This document shows positions 43,819 to 52,639 of a DNA stretch of 64,000 nt, piece by piece. The translations under genes and the position numbers were made by a program. The DNA is from Bacteroidota bacterium. GTDB taxonomy: Bacteria > Bacteroidota > Ignavibacteria > UBA10030 > UBA8401. The notes beneath the pieces were generated by a model that saw only the letters and a list, made by a program, of their open reading frames with translations, searched no databases and had not been told where the DNA came from. The first letter of the stretch is position 1. Each line of letters begins with the position of its first letter. The stretch is from the NCBI GenBank assembly GCA_021796215.1, contig JAJYOK010000007.1:47335-111334 (forward strand), written 5' to 3'.

Positions 43819-45072
43819 ATGTCGTATGTATCATTCATAGCGCGGCGGTATCTTCGTTTACAGAAAGAGCCGGGCAGCGGAACATGGCGTGAGCGGCGGC
43901 AAAAAGGATTTTTGTCGTTCCTGACTGTGATTGCCATAGCGGGAATTATGCTTGGTGTCGCGGCGCTTCTTATTACATTGACCATTCTTGGCGGTTTCGA
44001 AAAAGAAATTAAAAGCAAGGTTGCAGGGTTTACCACGCATGTTCAAGTGACCGGATTCCAAAATCAACCTTTGGAAGATTATGAACATGCCCGGCTAAAA
44101 ATTCTTCACAACGTTTCCGGCATCGCCACAATCTCGCCGTTCGTTTCAAAAGAGGGAATGGTCAGCTTCAAGAAAAATGTTGAGGGAATTTTGGTCAAGG
44201 GAATTGACCCATCAACAAACAATACAACCGTAAGCAATTATATTGTACGAGGTGCTTTTGATCTGCAATTTCAGAAGGAAGGGTTTCCTCCCTGCGTTGT
44301 CGGGAAGCGTCTTCTTCAAAAGCTTCAGGCGCACATTGGTGACACAGTTGCTGTCTTCGGACTTGTGGGAAGCTACGAGGATATTCAGCCGCCCAAAATT
44401 ATGTCGTTTATCATTCGCGGTGTGTACGAATCCGGAATGTCGGAATACGACGACGTGTATTTCATCGTCAATATTCACTCAGCACAGGAATTATTTAAGT
44501 TTGGCGATGTTGCTACCGGATTTGATGTCATGCTGAACGATGTTTCAGATGCGTCGCGTGTTGCCGATCAGATCCAGGACACAATGGGCTACCCATATTA
44601 TGCGCGAACACTTTTCCAATTGTACAGAAATTTGTTCACATGGATTGAATTACAAAAGCAGCCGGTACCGATCATTCTTGGACTGATCATTATTGTTGCC
44701 ACTGTAAACATCATCGGTACACTTTTGATGGTGGTGATGGAAAAGACAAGCCAGATCGGCATATTGAAATCCATGGGCGCGAAAAATTCTGACATCAAGA
44801 AAATCTTTTTATATGAAGGAATATTTTTCGGCGTTATTGGCACAGCATTAGGGAACGTATTTGCTTACAGTATTTGCTGGTTACAGTTGGAGTATCATTT
44901 TTTTGCATTGCCATCGGCTATATATTTTATGACAACCGTTCCGATCCTTTTTCGGTGGGAAAACTTTGCCCTTGTTTCCGGCATAGCGTTGCTGCTCTGT
45001 TTCCTCGCATCGTACATCCCGTCAATGCTTGCAGCGAAGCTTGATCCGATTCAGTCAATTCGATTTCACTAA
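43819..45072 (+). CDS. LolC/LolE-type lipoprotein-release ABC permease
   Basis: This 417-residue protein has one N-terminal helix (GFLSFLTVIAIAGIMLGVAA), a large periplasmic domain (about 60-280) and three C-terminal helices with LLMVVMEKTSQIGILKSMGA, the FtsX-like motif. Such permeases extract lipoproteins from the inner membrane. It begins 7 nt after prfB, and its stop overlaps the next permease as TAATG. The two permeases probably form a heterodimer with the ATPase encoded two genes on. Confidence 0.88.
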   Translation: MSYVSFIARRYLRLQKEPGSGTWRERRQKGFLSFLTVIAIAGIMLGVAALLITLTILGGFEKEIKSKVAGFTTHVQVTGFQNQPLEDYEHARLKILHNVSGIATISPFVSKEGMVSFKKNVEGILVKGIDPSTNNTTVSNYIVRGAFDLQFQKEGFPPCVVGKRLLQKLQAHIGDTVAVFGLVGSYEDIQPPKIMSFIIRGVYESGMSEYDDVYFIVNIHSAQELFKFGDVATGFDVMLNDVSDASRVADQIQDTMGYPYYARTLFQLYRNLFTWIELQKQPVPIILGLIIIVATVNIIGTLLMVVMEKTSQIGILKSMGAKNSDIKKIFLYEGIFFGVIGTALGNVFAYSICWLQLEYHFFALPSAIYFMTTVPILFRWENFALVSGIALLLCFLASYIPSMLAAKLDPIQSIRFH

Positions 45073-46298
45073 TGTCATATAAATTTTTCATAGCGAAACG
45101 ATATTTGCTTTCAAAACGGCAGGCGGGTTTTATCACGGTAATTTCCGCAATATCGGTGGTTGGTGTAACAATTGGCGTTGCCGCATTGATTGTTGTACTG
45201 TCGGTTTTCAACGGATTCAACGGACTTGTCACTTCCATTCTTGTCGGATTTGATCCTCATGTTAGAATTCAACAAACTGAAAAATCAACGCCGGCTGATT
45301 TTAAAAAACTGCACCAGTTTCTTAAATCGCACAATGACGTTACGGGTGTTGGTGATTTTGTGAGCGGGAAAGCGATGCTTGTCTCGAAGAATCAGACAAA
45401 GGTTGCATTTGTTCGTGGATTGGAAGGAGACGCTGTCGATAAAGTAACCGGGTTGAAAGAAAAAATGGTGCTCGGTAAACTTGACTTCAGCGATCCGGCC
45501 GCGCGAGATGTAGTTTTGGGAATGACACTCGCCGATCGCCTTGGAGTAGTCTCCGACGACACGGTGTACATGATTAGCCCCGCCGGTTCACAGCAAGCGT
45601 TGCTCGGGTTCGGCGCTCCAATCATTCGTCCGTTTCGTGTTGCAGGGATTTATCAATCCGACAATAAAGAATATGATGCGCTTTACGCGTACATGTCGCT
45701 TCCTTCTGCCCAGCAGCTTTTCCAAGTAGGGACAGAAATTCATGGCGTTGAACTCCGGCTGAAAGACATCAACGAATCAGATTCTTTCAAAAAGCAGATT
45801 GAAGAAACATTCGGATCTAAGTTTACCGTTTCGACATGGTACGATTTACACAAAGATTTGTATTCTGTGATGAAGATCGAACGCTGGACCGCATATATTA
45901 TTTTGTGCCTGATTATCGGTGTCGCCTCGTTTAATCTTCTCGGTTCGCTCACTATGTCCGTAATTGAGAAAACACGAGATATTGGAATTTTGAAAACAAT
46001 GGGCGCATCAAACAGCGGCATCGTTTCAATCTTTCGGTTTGAAGGATTGCTTGTCGGAATTGTCGGTACGGTTGCCGGAACGATTCTCGGTTTGCTCGTC
46101 TGCTTTTTACAGATCCATTACCACCTGTTTCCTCTTGACCCGACGGTGTACATCATTTCAGCAATTCCAATTGAAATCCGTTTCACCGATTTTGTTGCTG
46201 TGGGAATAGCTGCTGTCGGATTGAGTTATCTTGCAACAATTCATCCGTCGCGCCGCGCCGTCCAGCTTCAACCTGCGGAAGCGATTCGCTGGGAGTAA
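45072..46298 (+). CDS. LolC/LolE-type lipoprotein-release ABC permease (second subunit)
   Basis: This 408-residue protein has the same layout as the upstream permease: a first helix around VGVTIGVAALIVVLSVFNGF, a periplasmic domain, and LTMSVIEKTRDIGILKTMGA before the last helices. The start codon shares its A with the previous stop. Which of the two is LolC and which LolE is not decided from sequence here. The ATPase gene follows 6 nt after the stop. Confidence 0.88.
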   Translation: MSYKFFIAKRYLLSKRQAGFITVISAISVVGVTIGVAALIVVLSVFNGFNGLVTSILVGFDPHVRIQQTEKSTPADFKKLHQFLKSHNDVTGVGDFVSGKAMLVSKNQTKVAFVRGLEGDAVDKVTGLKEKMVLGKLDFSDPAARDVVLGMTLADRLGVVSDDTVYMISPAGSQQALLGFGAPIIRPFRVAGIYQSDNKEYDALYAYMSLPSAQQLFQVGTEIHGVELRLKDINESDSFKKQIEETFGSKFTVSTWYDLHKDLYSVMKIERWTAYIILCLIIGVASFNLLGSLTMSVIEKTRDIGILKTMGASNSGIVSIFRFEGLLVGIVGTVAGTILGLLVCFLQIHYHLFPLDPTVYIISAIPIEIRFTDFVAVGIAAVGLSYLATIHPSRRAVQLQPAEAIRWE

Positions 46299-46304
46299 TG
46301 TCGA

Positions 46305-46976
46305 ATGATTCTTTCCGCAAAAAACATTCATAAGCACTTTGAAGTTACAAATGGGCAGTTTCTTTCTGTGCTGCAGGGAATTTCCCTTGACGTTGCAGAA
46401 GAAGAGATCATTGCAATAGCGGGGCCATCCGGTGCAGGGAAAAGCACGCTGCTTCATATTCTCGGAATGCTTGATCGTCCGACCGAGGGCGAAATATTTT
46501 TCGACGGAACAAATGTTGTTTCGTTGAAAGATGACGACCTCGCATTGATTCGCAACCGTCATGTCGGCTTTATCTTTCAATTTCATCATTTACTTCCTGA
46601 GTTCACGGCAATTGAAAACGTGATGATGCCGGCACTCATTGCAGGTGCCGACCTTGCAAAGGCGACACCGAGAGCCGAAGAGCTTTTGGCCGATGTCGGA
46701 TTGGGTGCGCGCATGCACCATAAACCGAATGAGCTTTCCGGCGGCGAACAGCAGCGCGTTGCTGTTGCCCGCGCACTGATGAATTCTCCTAAATTGATTC
46801 TTGCAGACGAACCTTCGGGAAATTTAGATACCGAAAACGCACGGACTCTTCACCAAATGATTTTCGAGTTGCGGAAAAAATATCAGCAAACGTTTGTCAT
46901 TGTTACGCACAATACAGAATTTGCTGCTATGGCTGACCACATTATTACGCTTGTAGACGGCAAAATTAAAACGTAA
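46305..46976 (+). CDS. lolD: LolD-type ABC transporter ATPase
   Basis: This 223-residue ABC ATPase has Walker A GPSGAGKSTLLH, a Q-loop (FIFQFHHLLPEFTAIENVMM), the signature LSGGEQQRVAVARAL, Walker B LILADEPSGN and H-loop VTHNTEF. The LolD-like HHLLPEF region and the two adjacent FtsX-like permeases identify it as the energy subunit for lipoprotein release to the outer membrane. Confidence 0.92.
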   Translation: MILSAKNIHKHFEVTNGQFLSVLQGISLDVAEEEIIAIAGPSGAGKSTLLHILGMLDRPTEGEIFFDGTNVVSLKDDDLALIRNRHVGFIFQFHHLLPEFTAIENVMMPALIAGADLAKATPRAEELLADVGLGARMHHKPNELSGGEQQRVAVARALMNSPKLILADEPSGNLDTENARTLHQMIFELRKKYQQTFVIVTHNTEFAAMADHIITLVDGKIKT

Positions 46977-47035
46977 AGAACGAAATTCTTAATTATTTGA
47001 TTTCCCCCTGTAATATTTTTATCTTGAATTGACGC

Positions 47036-48166
47036 TTGACATTTGATCTCCTTCATACCGATTCGTCTGCGCGCGCCGGGATTATTCACACCGATCACGG
47101 CGATATTGAAACCCCAATTTTTATGCCGGTTGGCACGCAAGGCGCAGTGAAAGCGGTTGAGCAGCGTGAATTGGAAGAACTTGGCGCACAGATTATTCTC
47201 GGAAATACTTATCATCTTTATCTGCGCCCCGGCGTCGAACTTTTGAAAACGATGAGGGGGTTGCATCGTTTTATGTCGTGGACGAAGCCCCTTTTGACCG
47301 ACAGCGGCGGATATCAGGTATTCAGTTTGTCGGATTTGCGGAAGATTTCGGATGAAGGCGTAACATTCAAATCACATCTTGATGGTTCGGCACATTTTTT
47401 TTCGCCGGAAGACGTCATTAACATTGAGCGCGCGATTGGTTCCGATATTATGATGGTGCTGGATGAGTGCACCCCGTACCCATGCGAACACGAGTACGCG
47501 AAGGTTTCAAATAAGTTAACGGTGCAGTGGGCGCAGCGATGTCAAAAAGAATTTCACTCCACAGACCCGTTATTCGAACACACACAGGCGTTGTTCGGAA
47601 TAGTGCAGGGAAGTGTTTTCAAAGATATTCGAAAAGAAAGTGCAGAAGCGCTTACGTCTCAGGAATTCGATGGCTATGCGATCGGCGGATTAGCAGTGGG
47701 CGAGCCTGTTGAGATCATGTATGAACTGACGGAATTTTGTACAGAGTTGCTTCCGGTTAATAAACCGCGGTATTTGATGGGCGTCGGAACACCGGAGAAT
47801 TTGCTCGAGTGCGTAGAGCGCGGGGTAGATATGTTCGATTGCGTTCTACCGACGCGCAACGGCCGAAATGGCATGGTATTCACACGCAACGGAAAAATGA
47901 ATCTCCGCAACGCTCAATACCGAACAGAGGAGTTGCCGGTTGATGAAGTCTGCGAATGTTATTTATGCAAAAACTTTTCACGCGCTTATTTGAGACATCT
48001 GTTTCAAACAAAAGAGATTTTAGCCTTACAGCTCGCTTCACTGCACAATCTTACGTTTTACCTCTGGCTTCTGAAGGAGGCGCGAAAAAAAATACTCAAA
48101 AATGAATTTTCGCTTTGGAAAAAGGAAATGATAGCACAGTGCCAAAGCTCTAATAGTACAACATAA
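47036..48166 (+). CDS. tgt: tRNA-guanine transglycosylase (queuine tRNA-ribosyltransferase)
   Basis: This 376-residue enzyme replaces G34 with the queuosine precursor in tRNAs Asp, Asn, His and Tyr. PLLTDSGGYQVFSL holds the catalytic-pocket Asp. DCVLPTRNGRNGMVFTRNG has the second Asp. The zinc site is CECYLC with a downstream His (RAYLRHLF). The start is a TTG at 47036. No ATG lies nearby that would include the conserved FDLLHTDSSARAGIIHTDHG opening. yajC follows directly, as in many bacteria. Confidence 0.95.
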   Translation: MTFDLLHTDSSARAGIIHTDHGDIETPIFMPVGTQGAVKAVEQRELEELGAQIILGNTYHLYLRPGVELLKTMRGLHRFMSWTKPLLTDSGGYQVFSLSDLRKISDEGVTFKSHLDGSAHFFSPEDVINIERAIGSDIMMVLDECTPYPCEHEYAKVSNKLTVQWAQRCQKEFHSTDPLFEHTQALFGIVQGSVFKDIRKESAEALTSQEFDGYAIGGLAVGEPVEIMYELTEFCTELLPVNKPRYLMGVGTPENLLECVERGVDMFDCVLPTRNGRNGMVFTRNGKMNLRNAQYRTEELPVDEVCECYLCKNFSRAYLRHLFQTKEILALQLASLHNLTFYLWLLKEARKKILKNEFSLWKKEMIAQCQSSNSTT

Positions 48167-48206
48167 GCATACATACATTCATTCATCATATTTGGAGAAA
48201 AAAAAT

Positions 48207-48542
48207 ATGAAAATCATGTTTCTTGCAATGGCGCCTTCTCAAAATGGCCAGGGCGGCGGAGATATTTTCGGAACAGTAATAATGTTCGCCCTCATTATTT
48301 TTATTTTTTATTTCTTGATTTTGCGTCCGCAACAAAAGAAACAAAAAGAACGACAGAAGTTGTTAGATGCATTAAAGAAGGGAGACAAAGTCATCACTGC
48401 CGGTGGAATACATGGCACAGTTGTCGGCATGGAAGACAAAACTGTTCTTGTCCAGGTGACAGATACAGTAAAGCTGAAAATTGAAAAGGCTTCAGTTTCA
48501 GTTGTCAATAAAGTCGGAGAAGTCGAATCTCCGACGACATAA
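48207..48542 (+). CDS. yajC: Preprotein translocase subunit YajC
   Basis: This 111-residue protein starts at the ATG at 48207, nine nt after GGAG, rather than the upstream TTG. One N-terminal helix ([20 protein letters not shown]) is followed by [20 protein letters not shown] and [20 protein letters not shown], the YajC pattern. It accompanies SecDF in the Sec translocase. Its stop is coupled to ribBA as TAATG. Confidence 0.95.
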   Translation: MKIMFLAMAPSQNGQGGGDIFGTVIMFALIIFIFYFLILRPQQKKQKERQKLLDALKKGDKVITAGGIHGTVVGMEDKTVLVQVTDTVKLKIEKASVSVVNKVGEVESPTT

Positions 48543-49780
48543 TGTACGAGGCAGGTATGAGCATGTTCAGTTCTATTGAAGATGCAATTGAGGATTTGAA
48601 AAAAAGCCGCATCATTATTGTTGTTGATGACGAAGACAGAGAAAACGAAGGCGATTTTATTGTTGCGGCACAATTTGTCACGCCCGAGATAATTAATTTC
48701 TTTACAAAAATCGGACGAGGCATTGTCTGCGCACCGCTGACTTCACAGCGTGCGCAAGAGCTTGGGCTTGACCTGATGGTAGATGCAAACACAAGCCTTC
48801 ACGAAACGCCGTTCACCGTTTCCATTGATTTTATTCATGGAACGACTACAGGTGTTTCTGCCGCCGACCGTGCAGCAACTGTGAGAGCGCTGATTGATCC
48901 CGCAACCAAGCCAAGCGATTTGGCACGGCCGGGTCATGTTTTTCCGTTAAAAGCTTCTGAAGGCGGTGTTCTGCGGCGTGCCGGTCACACAGAAGCTGTC
49001 GTTGATTTGTGTAAAATTGCAGGACTTTATCCTGCCGGTGTATTAGTGGAAATCATGAGCGAAGATGGCTCAATGGCACGTGTGCCCGAACTGGAAAAAA
49101 TTGCAGCGGCACATAAGATGAAAATGATCACCGTGAAAGATCTCATCGAATATCGTATGCAGCGGGAAAAGCTCGTAAAAAAAGTTGTCAGCACAAGCTT
49201 ACCGACGAAATACGGAACATTTGAAGTTCATCTTTATGCCTCTGCTACCGATCAAAAAGACCACATTGCACTTGTGAAAGGAACAATTTCTTCTGAACAG
49301 CCGACGCTCGTTCGCGTTCATTCGGAATGTTTGACAGGTGATGTCTTCGGCTCGTTACGATGCGACTGCAACGACCAGTTGATTGCTGCAATGCGGCGCA
49401 TAGAAAAGGAAGGCAACGGCGTTGTGCTTTATATGCGCCAGGAAGGGCGAGGAATAGGCCTGACGAATAAATTAAAGGCGTATAACCTTCAAGATGAAGG
49501 GAAAGATACCGTTGAAGCGAACGAAGCGCTGGGCTTTCGTGCCGATTTGCGTGATTACGGCATCGGCGCACAGATTCTTCGTGATTTAGGAATCAAGAAA
49601 ATGCGGCTCATGACAAACAATCCCAAGAAAATAGTCGGGCTGGATGCTTATGGATTGGAGATTGTTGAACGCATTCCAATCGAAATCGAAGCGAACAAGA
49701 TTAACGAGCGGTATTTGAAAACGAAGCGCGATAAGCTTGGACACTTGATTCTTATTGATAAAAAACAATCTTCTAAATAA
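48542..49780 (+). CDS. ribBA: Bifunctional 3,4-dihydroxy-2-butanone-4-phosphate synthase / GTP cyclohydrolase II
   Basis: This 412-residue riboflavin-biosynthesis enzyme has two domains. The RibB domain has [20 protein letters not shown] (metal-binding acidic loop), and the RibA domain has [20 protein letters not shown] (zinc Cys) and [17 protein letters not shown]. They make the two starting precursors of riboflavin, from ribulose-5-phosphate and GTP. The start at 48542 is coupled to the yajC stop. A second ATG six codons on ([10 protein letters not shown]) is equally possible. No FMN riboswitch is seen upstream. Confidence 0.95.
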   Translation: MYEAGMSMFSSIEDAIEDLKKSRIIIVVDDEDRENEGDFIVAAQFVTPEIINFFTKIGRGIVCAPLTSQRAQELGLDLMVDANTSLHETPFTVSIDFIHGTTTGVSAADRAATVRALIDPATKPSDLARPGHVFPLKASEGGVLRRAGHTEAVVDLCKIAGLYPAGVLVEIMSEDGSMARVPELEKIAAAHKMKMITVKDLIEYRMQREKLVKKVVSTSLPTKYGTFEVHLYASATDQKDHIALVKGTISSEQPTLVRVHSECLTGDVFGSLRCDCNDQLIAAMRRIEKEGNGVVLYMRQEGRGIGLTNKLKAYNLQDEGKDTVEANEALGFRADLRDYGIGAQILRDLGIKKMRLMTNNPKKIVGLDAYGLEIVERIPIEIEANKINERYLKTKRDKLGHLILIDKKQSSK

Positions 49781-49818
49781 GGAAATAATAATTTGTTTCT
49801 AATGTGAAGACTTTTTGC

Positions 49819-49847
49819 TTGCATCTACTGTAAAAATCTTCTATTTT
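49819..49847 (+). promoter_or_regulatory. Promoter for greA
   Basis: TTGCAT (49819-49824), 17 bp, TATTTT (49842-49847). The start would be near 49855. Confidence 0.55.
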
Positions 49848-49862
49848 TCTTGTAGTTAACTT

Positions 49863-49896
49863 AGCCATTGTTCATTGAACGATGGCTTTTGTTTTT
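49863..49896 (+). terminator. Terminator-like hairpin between ribBA and greA
   Basis: AGCCATTGTTC and GAACGATGGCT pair around ATT, followed by TTTGTTTTT. It could end the tgt-yajC-ribBA operon. It also lies just downstream of the greA promoter, so it might act as an attenuator in the greA leader. Confidence 0.75.
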
Positions 49897-49924
49897 ATCA
49901 ATCATTAACAATCGTACCAACGTT

Positions 49925-50413
49925 ATGAGCGAAACAAATAATAACGGAATTGTCTATCTCACGCGAGAGCGCCTTGTTGAACTCGAACACGAGCTTCATG
50001 AACTAAAGTTGAAAGGGAGGAGCGAAATTGCAGCGAAGATTGCCGAAGCACGTGCCCACGGCGATTTGAGTGAGAACGCCGAATATGATGCAGCGAAAGA
50101 AGCCCAGCAGCATTTGGAATTGAAAATCTCAAAATTAGAGATGACACTTTCGCGCGCACAAATTCTTGAAGGCAAAGATTTGCCTAATGATAAAGTGTAT
50201 ATTCTTTCAAATGTAAAATTAAAAGACCTCAAGACGAAAAAAATCCTGCAATACAAACTTGTTTCTCCTGAAGAAGCCGATTTTGAGCAGAATAAAATCT
50301 CCATCACTTCTCCGATCGGAAAAGGCTTGATGGGAAAAAAGGTCGGCGATACGATTACCATTCCTGTGCCTGTCGGCGTGCTCTCATACGAATTACTGGA
50401 AATTACACGATAG
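49925..50413 (+). CDS. greA: Transcription elongation factor GreA
   Basis: This 162-residue protein starts at the ATG at 49925; the longer frame to 49868 includes the hairpin leader. An N-terminal coiled coil (LELKISKLEMTLSRAQIL, with conserved ARAHGDLSENAEYDAAKE at its tip) is followed by a C-terminal FKBP-like domain (SPIGKGLMGKKVGDTITIPV). The Asp/Glu tip residues stimulate RNA-polymerase cleavage of backtracked RNA. A hairpin with a T run sits in the leader. Confidence 0.95.
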   Translation: MSETNNNGIVYLTRERLVELEHELHELKLKGRSEIAAKIAEARAHGDLSENAEYDAAKEAQQHLELKISKLEMTLSRAQILEGKDLPNDKVYILSNVKLKDLKTKKILQYKLVSPEEADFEQNKISITSPIGKGLMGKKVGDTITIPVPVGVLSYELLEITR

Positions 50414-50441
50414 AATTCTTACCGATGTTATTCCTTCAGAG

Positions 50442-50990
50442 ATGAAAGGGGTCGTCGTGGCGGTTAATCTAGAACTCAAAGCGAGAATTTCATCACGAAA
50501 ACAGATAGAAAGAATTGCTCTCTCATTTGCCCGCCGAAAACTTGTACTAAAGCAGACAGATACTTATTTTCGCATCAAGAACGGACGCTTAAAGCTAAGA
50601 GTGATCAATAAAAAGTCCGCAGAATTAATTTTTTATCTCCGGAATGAAGATACGAAACGCCGCTGGAGTGCGTATGAGGTCTACCCGCTTCATTCGCCGA
50701 AGAAAATGAAGGAGATGTTAAGCAATGCGCTGGGAGTTCTTATTGAAGTGAAAAAGGAACGAACATTATGGATGTATAAAAATGCCAGAATTCACATAGA
50801 TAAAGTTGCACTCTTAGGGGATTTCATAGAATTTGAAGTCATGGTTGTTAAAGGAAAAACGCAGGCAATTCATCTTTACAAAGAACTAGTTATCCGATTT
50901 GGCATTCGTGAAAACCAAATGATTGCAGAATCGTATTCTGATCTGCTGTTACGTGCGGCACGCCAAATGCATAAGCTGCATCGAAATTAA
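50442..50990 (+). CDS. CYTH-domain protein
   Basis: This 182-residue protein has an N-terminal NLELKARISSRKQIERIALS (the E-x-E-x-K-like strand), followed by LKQTDTYFRIKNGRLKLRVI, EVKKERTLWMYKNARIHIDK and GDFIEFEVMV. This pattern of acidic and basic residues lines the triphosphate tunnel in CYTH enzymes (thiamine triphosphatases, class IV adenylate cyclases). Which activity it has is not determined. Confidence 0.85.
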   Translation: MKGVVVAVNLELKARISSRKQIERIALSFARRKLVLKQTDTYFRIKNGRLKLRVINKKSAELIFYLRNEDTKRRWSAYEVYPLHSPKKMKEMLSNALGVLIEVKKERTLWMYKNARIHIDKVALLGDFIEFEVMVVKGKTQAIHLYKELVIRFGIRENQMIAESYSDLLLRAARQMHKLHRN

Positions 50991-51001
50991 TTTAATTAGA
51001 A

Positions 51002-51030
51002 TTGCAAACGGTAAACCCTTTTTTTATATT
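51002..51030 (+). promoter_or_regulatory. Promoter for tRNA(CAT)
   Basis: TTGCAA (51002-51007), 17 bp, TATATT (51025-51030). The tRNA begins 26 nt after the -10 box. Confidence 0.75.
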
Positions 51031-51055
51031 TGTTCAGTCTTTACGATTTGAAATT

Positions 51056-51129
51056 GGGCCCTTAGCTCAGTTGGTCAGAGCAGTTGACTCATAATCAACG
51101 GGTCGCAGGTTCAAGTCCTGCAGGGCCCA
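51056..51129 (+). tRNA. tRNA with anticodon CAT (Ile2 or elongator Met)
   Basis: The cloverleaf is clear. Acceptor GGGCCCT pairs with AGGGCCC and the discriminator is A. D arm GCTC..GAGC. The anticodon stem GTTGA/TCAAC has loop CTCATAA. T arm GCAGG TTCAAGT CCTGC. CCA is not encoded. A CAT anticodon could be tRNA-Met or the lysidine-modified tRNA-Ile2; several positions resemble Ile2. The 3' half is copied ~840 bp downstream. Confidence 0.95.
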
Positions 51130-51292
51130 CAAATGCAATCAGATGGGCTGCTGATATATCGAGTTGCGGGAAATGCTTACGATTGATGCTGAGTTTTTTA
51201 GACCACTACCGTTCCCTTTCAAGGGGGGATCGTCAGCACGGTTCAAAATGGTAGGGAATCTTTGTTTTGTGGATAAGCGAGAGAGGAAGAAA

Positions 51293-51880
51293 ATGAAGAG
51301 TTGGCTTTTGATTTTCTTTCTGTTAACATCCTTCGGGGTGAGCAATTCAGTTGCTCAGTTCAGGCTCTTAATTACAACTGATAGTGTGTATTATCTTGCT
51401 GATTCAAAATCTGTTTCATTCATTCCTGTTAAATCAAGTTTAGACTCAGTCGGAGTGACTAAGAAAGCAACTATATTCAATGTCGTTACTGTTCCCCTCG
51501 AAGAGATATATTGTGATTTGTACAATATTCCAGATTCAGCAGCCCCCTCGTTTATCTTGAAATTTAATCACATATTTTCGTGGTCATCAGTTCATGAGAG
51601 AGATTCGCTTTTTAGTGACTTCGTAACTGTCGAAAAGCTTGAGTTTAAGATGTTTTATGTTGATTCTTTATTCAGTAATCAAAATTCGTCCTTTGTCCTC
51701 AGCCATAGAAGGAATTTATTTATAGCTTACGTAATAGGAAAAAGTGTTTGTTTGCTCACAGGAGGTTATAAGCAAGATGTGTCTTATCCGCGAGACTTTA
51801 CACCTCCTCTTTCGGGTACTGTAGGAGAATCGTTGTATAACTTTGCACGAACTTATAAGGAAAACAACAAATCGCATTAG
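51293..51880 (+). CDS. Secreted hypothetical protein between tRNA repeats
   Basis: This 195-residue protein starts at the ATG at 51293, following GAGAGGAAG. The signal peptide is MKSWLLIFFLLTSFGVSNSV. The mature part, rich in Ser, Phe and Asp, matches no family I recognise (FRLLITTDSVYYLADSKSVS, FVLSHRRNLFIAYVIGKSVC). It lies between a complete tRNA(CAT) and a partial copy of that tRNA. The sequence of its last codons (around 51829-51861) recurs at 52567-52600. Confidence 0.7.
   Translation: MKSWLLIFFLLTSFGVSNSVAQFRLLITTDSVYYLADSKSVSFIPVKSSLDSVGVTKKATIFNVVTVPLEEIYCDLYNIPDSAAPSFILKFNHIFSWSSVHERDSLFSDFVTVEKLEFKMFYVDSLFSNQNSSFVLSHRRNLFIAYVIGKSVCLLTGGYKQDVSYPRDFTPPLSGTVGESLYNFARTYKENNKSH
51829..51861. 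repeat. Direct repeat, copy 1 (pair with 52567-52600)
   Basis: AATCGTTGTATAACTTTGCA followed by CGAACTTATA; the second copy differs at a few bases and one insertion. Copy 1 lies in the 3' end of the secreted-protein gene. Confidence 0.8.
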
Positions 51881-51894
51881 TAATCTCAACGATA

Positions 51895-51936
51895 CATAAT
51901 CAACCAGTCGCAGGTTCAAGCCCTGCACAGTCCACA
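51895..51936 (+). pseudogene. Partial tRNA(CAT): duplicated 3' half
   Basis: From CATAATCAAC in the anticodon loop to the acceptor end, the sequence matches the intact tRNA with six substitutions. The following ~30 nt also resembles the flank of the intact tRNA (GATGGGTTGCTGAGATATCG versus GATGGGCTGCTGATATATCG). The 5' half is absent. It cannot form a functional tRNA. Confidence 0.88.
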
Positions 51937-52173
51937 GAAGCAGCTGGATGGGTTGCTGAGATATCGTGTTGAAGGGAGTCAATTACATTTCCTTTGTACG
52001 AGAACACAAACAGATTTCTTTGAATAAGAGAAGGTTATAGAAGTTTTTAAAGCATTGTAGTAGGATTCTGAAACACAGAAACCAAAAGTTAAACGCGAAA
52101 AATCTTCCAAACCCGATATGGGTTTTGGCGAAGCAATGAAATATATTGTTTGCCTTAAGTCCATAAAGTAATA

Positions 52174-52440
52174 ATGAGTATTTCTCACAACATAACCGAT
52201 CCTAATTTCTGGGAATCACTGACAGATGTTGACCTTGAACTTGAAATGCACAAGTTGAAACCGAATACAGCGAGTTCAGCATATCATTTGGCATTAAAAG
52301 AAATGACGCGACGAACCAATGAAAAACAGAGTCAAGAACGTGCTATCCAAAAGAAAATAAAAATGATGACATTTGTGATCCTTATATTTACATTTCTTAC
52401 CCTTCTCGTTACTATTGCCATTTTTCTCCACAGCATTTAG
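52174..52440 (+). CDS. Small single-span membrane protein of unknown function
   Basis: This 88-residue protein has an acidic N-terminus (ITDPNFWESLTDVDLELEMH) and a basic middle (MTRRTNEKQSQERAIQKKIK). A C-terminal membrane helix follows (MMTFVILIFTFLTLLVTIAI). It lies in the second repeat unit of the tRNA(CAT) locus. No family was recognised. The ribosome site is weak. Confidence 0.55.
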   Translation: MSISHNITDPNFWESLTDVDLELEMHKLKPNTASSAYHLALKEMTRRTNEKQSQERAIQKKIKMMTFVILIFTFLTLLVTIAIFLHSI

Positions 52441-52566
52441 ACTTATTGGAACACCGAAGCTTGGTACATAGCATCTAATTGAAGTGCTATGATAATCAAA
52501 AAAAGAATTTTAATTACATGGTCAATCAAGCATATAATCACCTTTTCTTTCGTGTACAGATAAGAA

Positions 52567-52600
52567 AATCGTTGCATGACTTTTGCACGAACTTATACGT
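52567..52600. repeat. Direct repeat, copy 2 (pair with 51829-51861)
   Basis: AATCGTTGCATGACTTTTGC followed by ACGAACTTATA. It ends 40 bp before the dipeptide epimerase start and lies outside any likely gene, so it may be a remnant of a lost gene copy. Confidence 0.8.
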
Positions 52601-52639
52601 TCTAAAAAACATTCACTTTCCCAAAAGAAATTTTCTCGT

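Noticed and set aside
51895..51936. Second functional tRNA(CAT)
   Set aside because: D arm and 5' acceptor strand are missing, and substitutions break the 3' acceptor strand.
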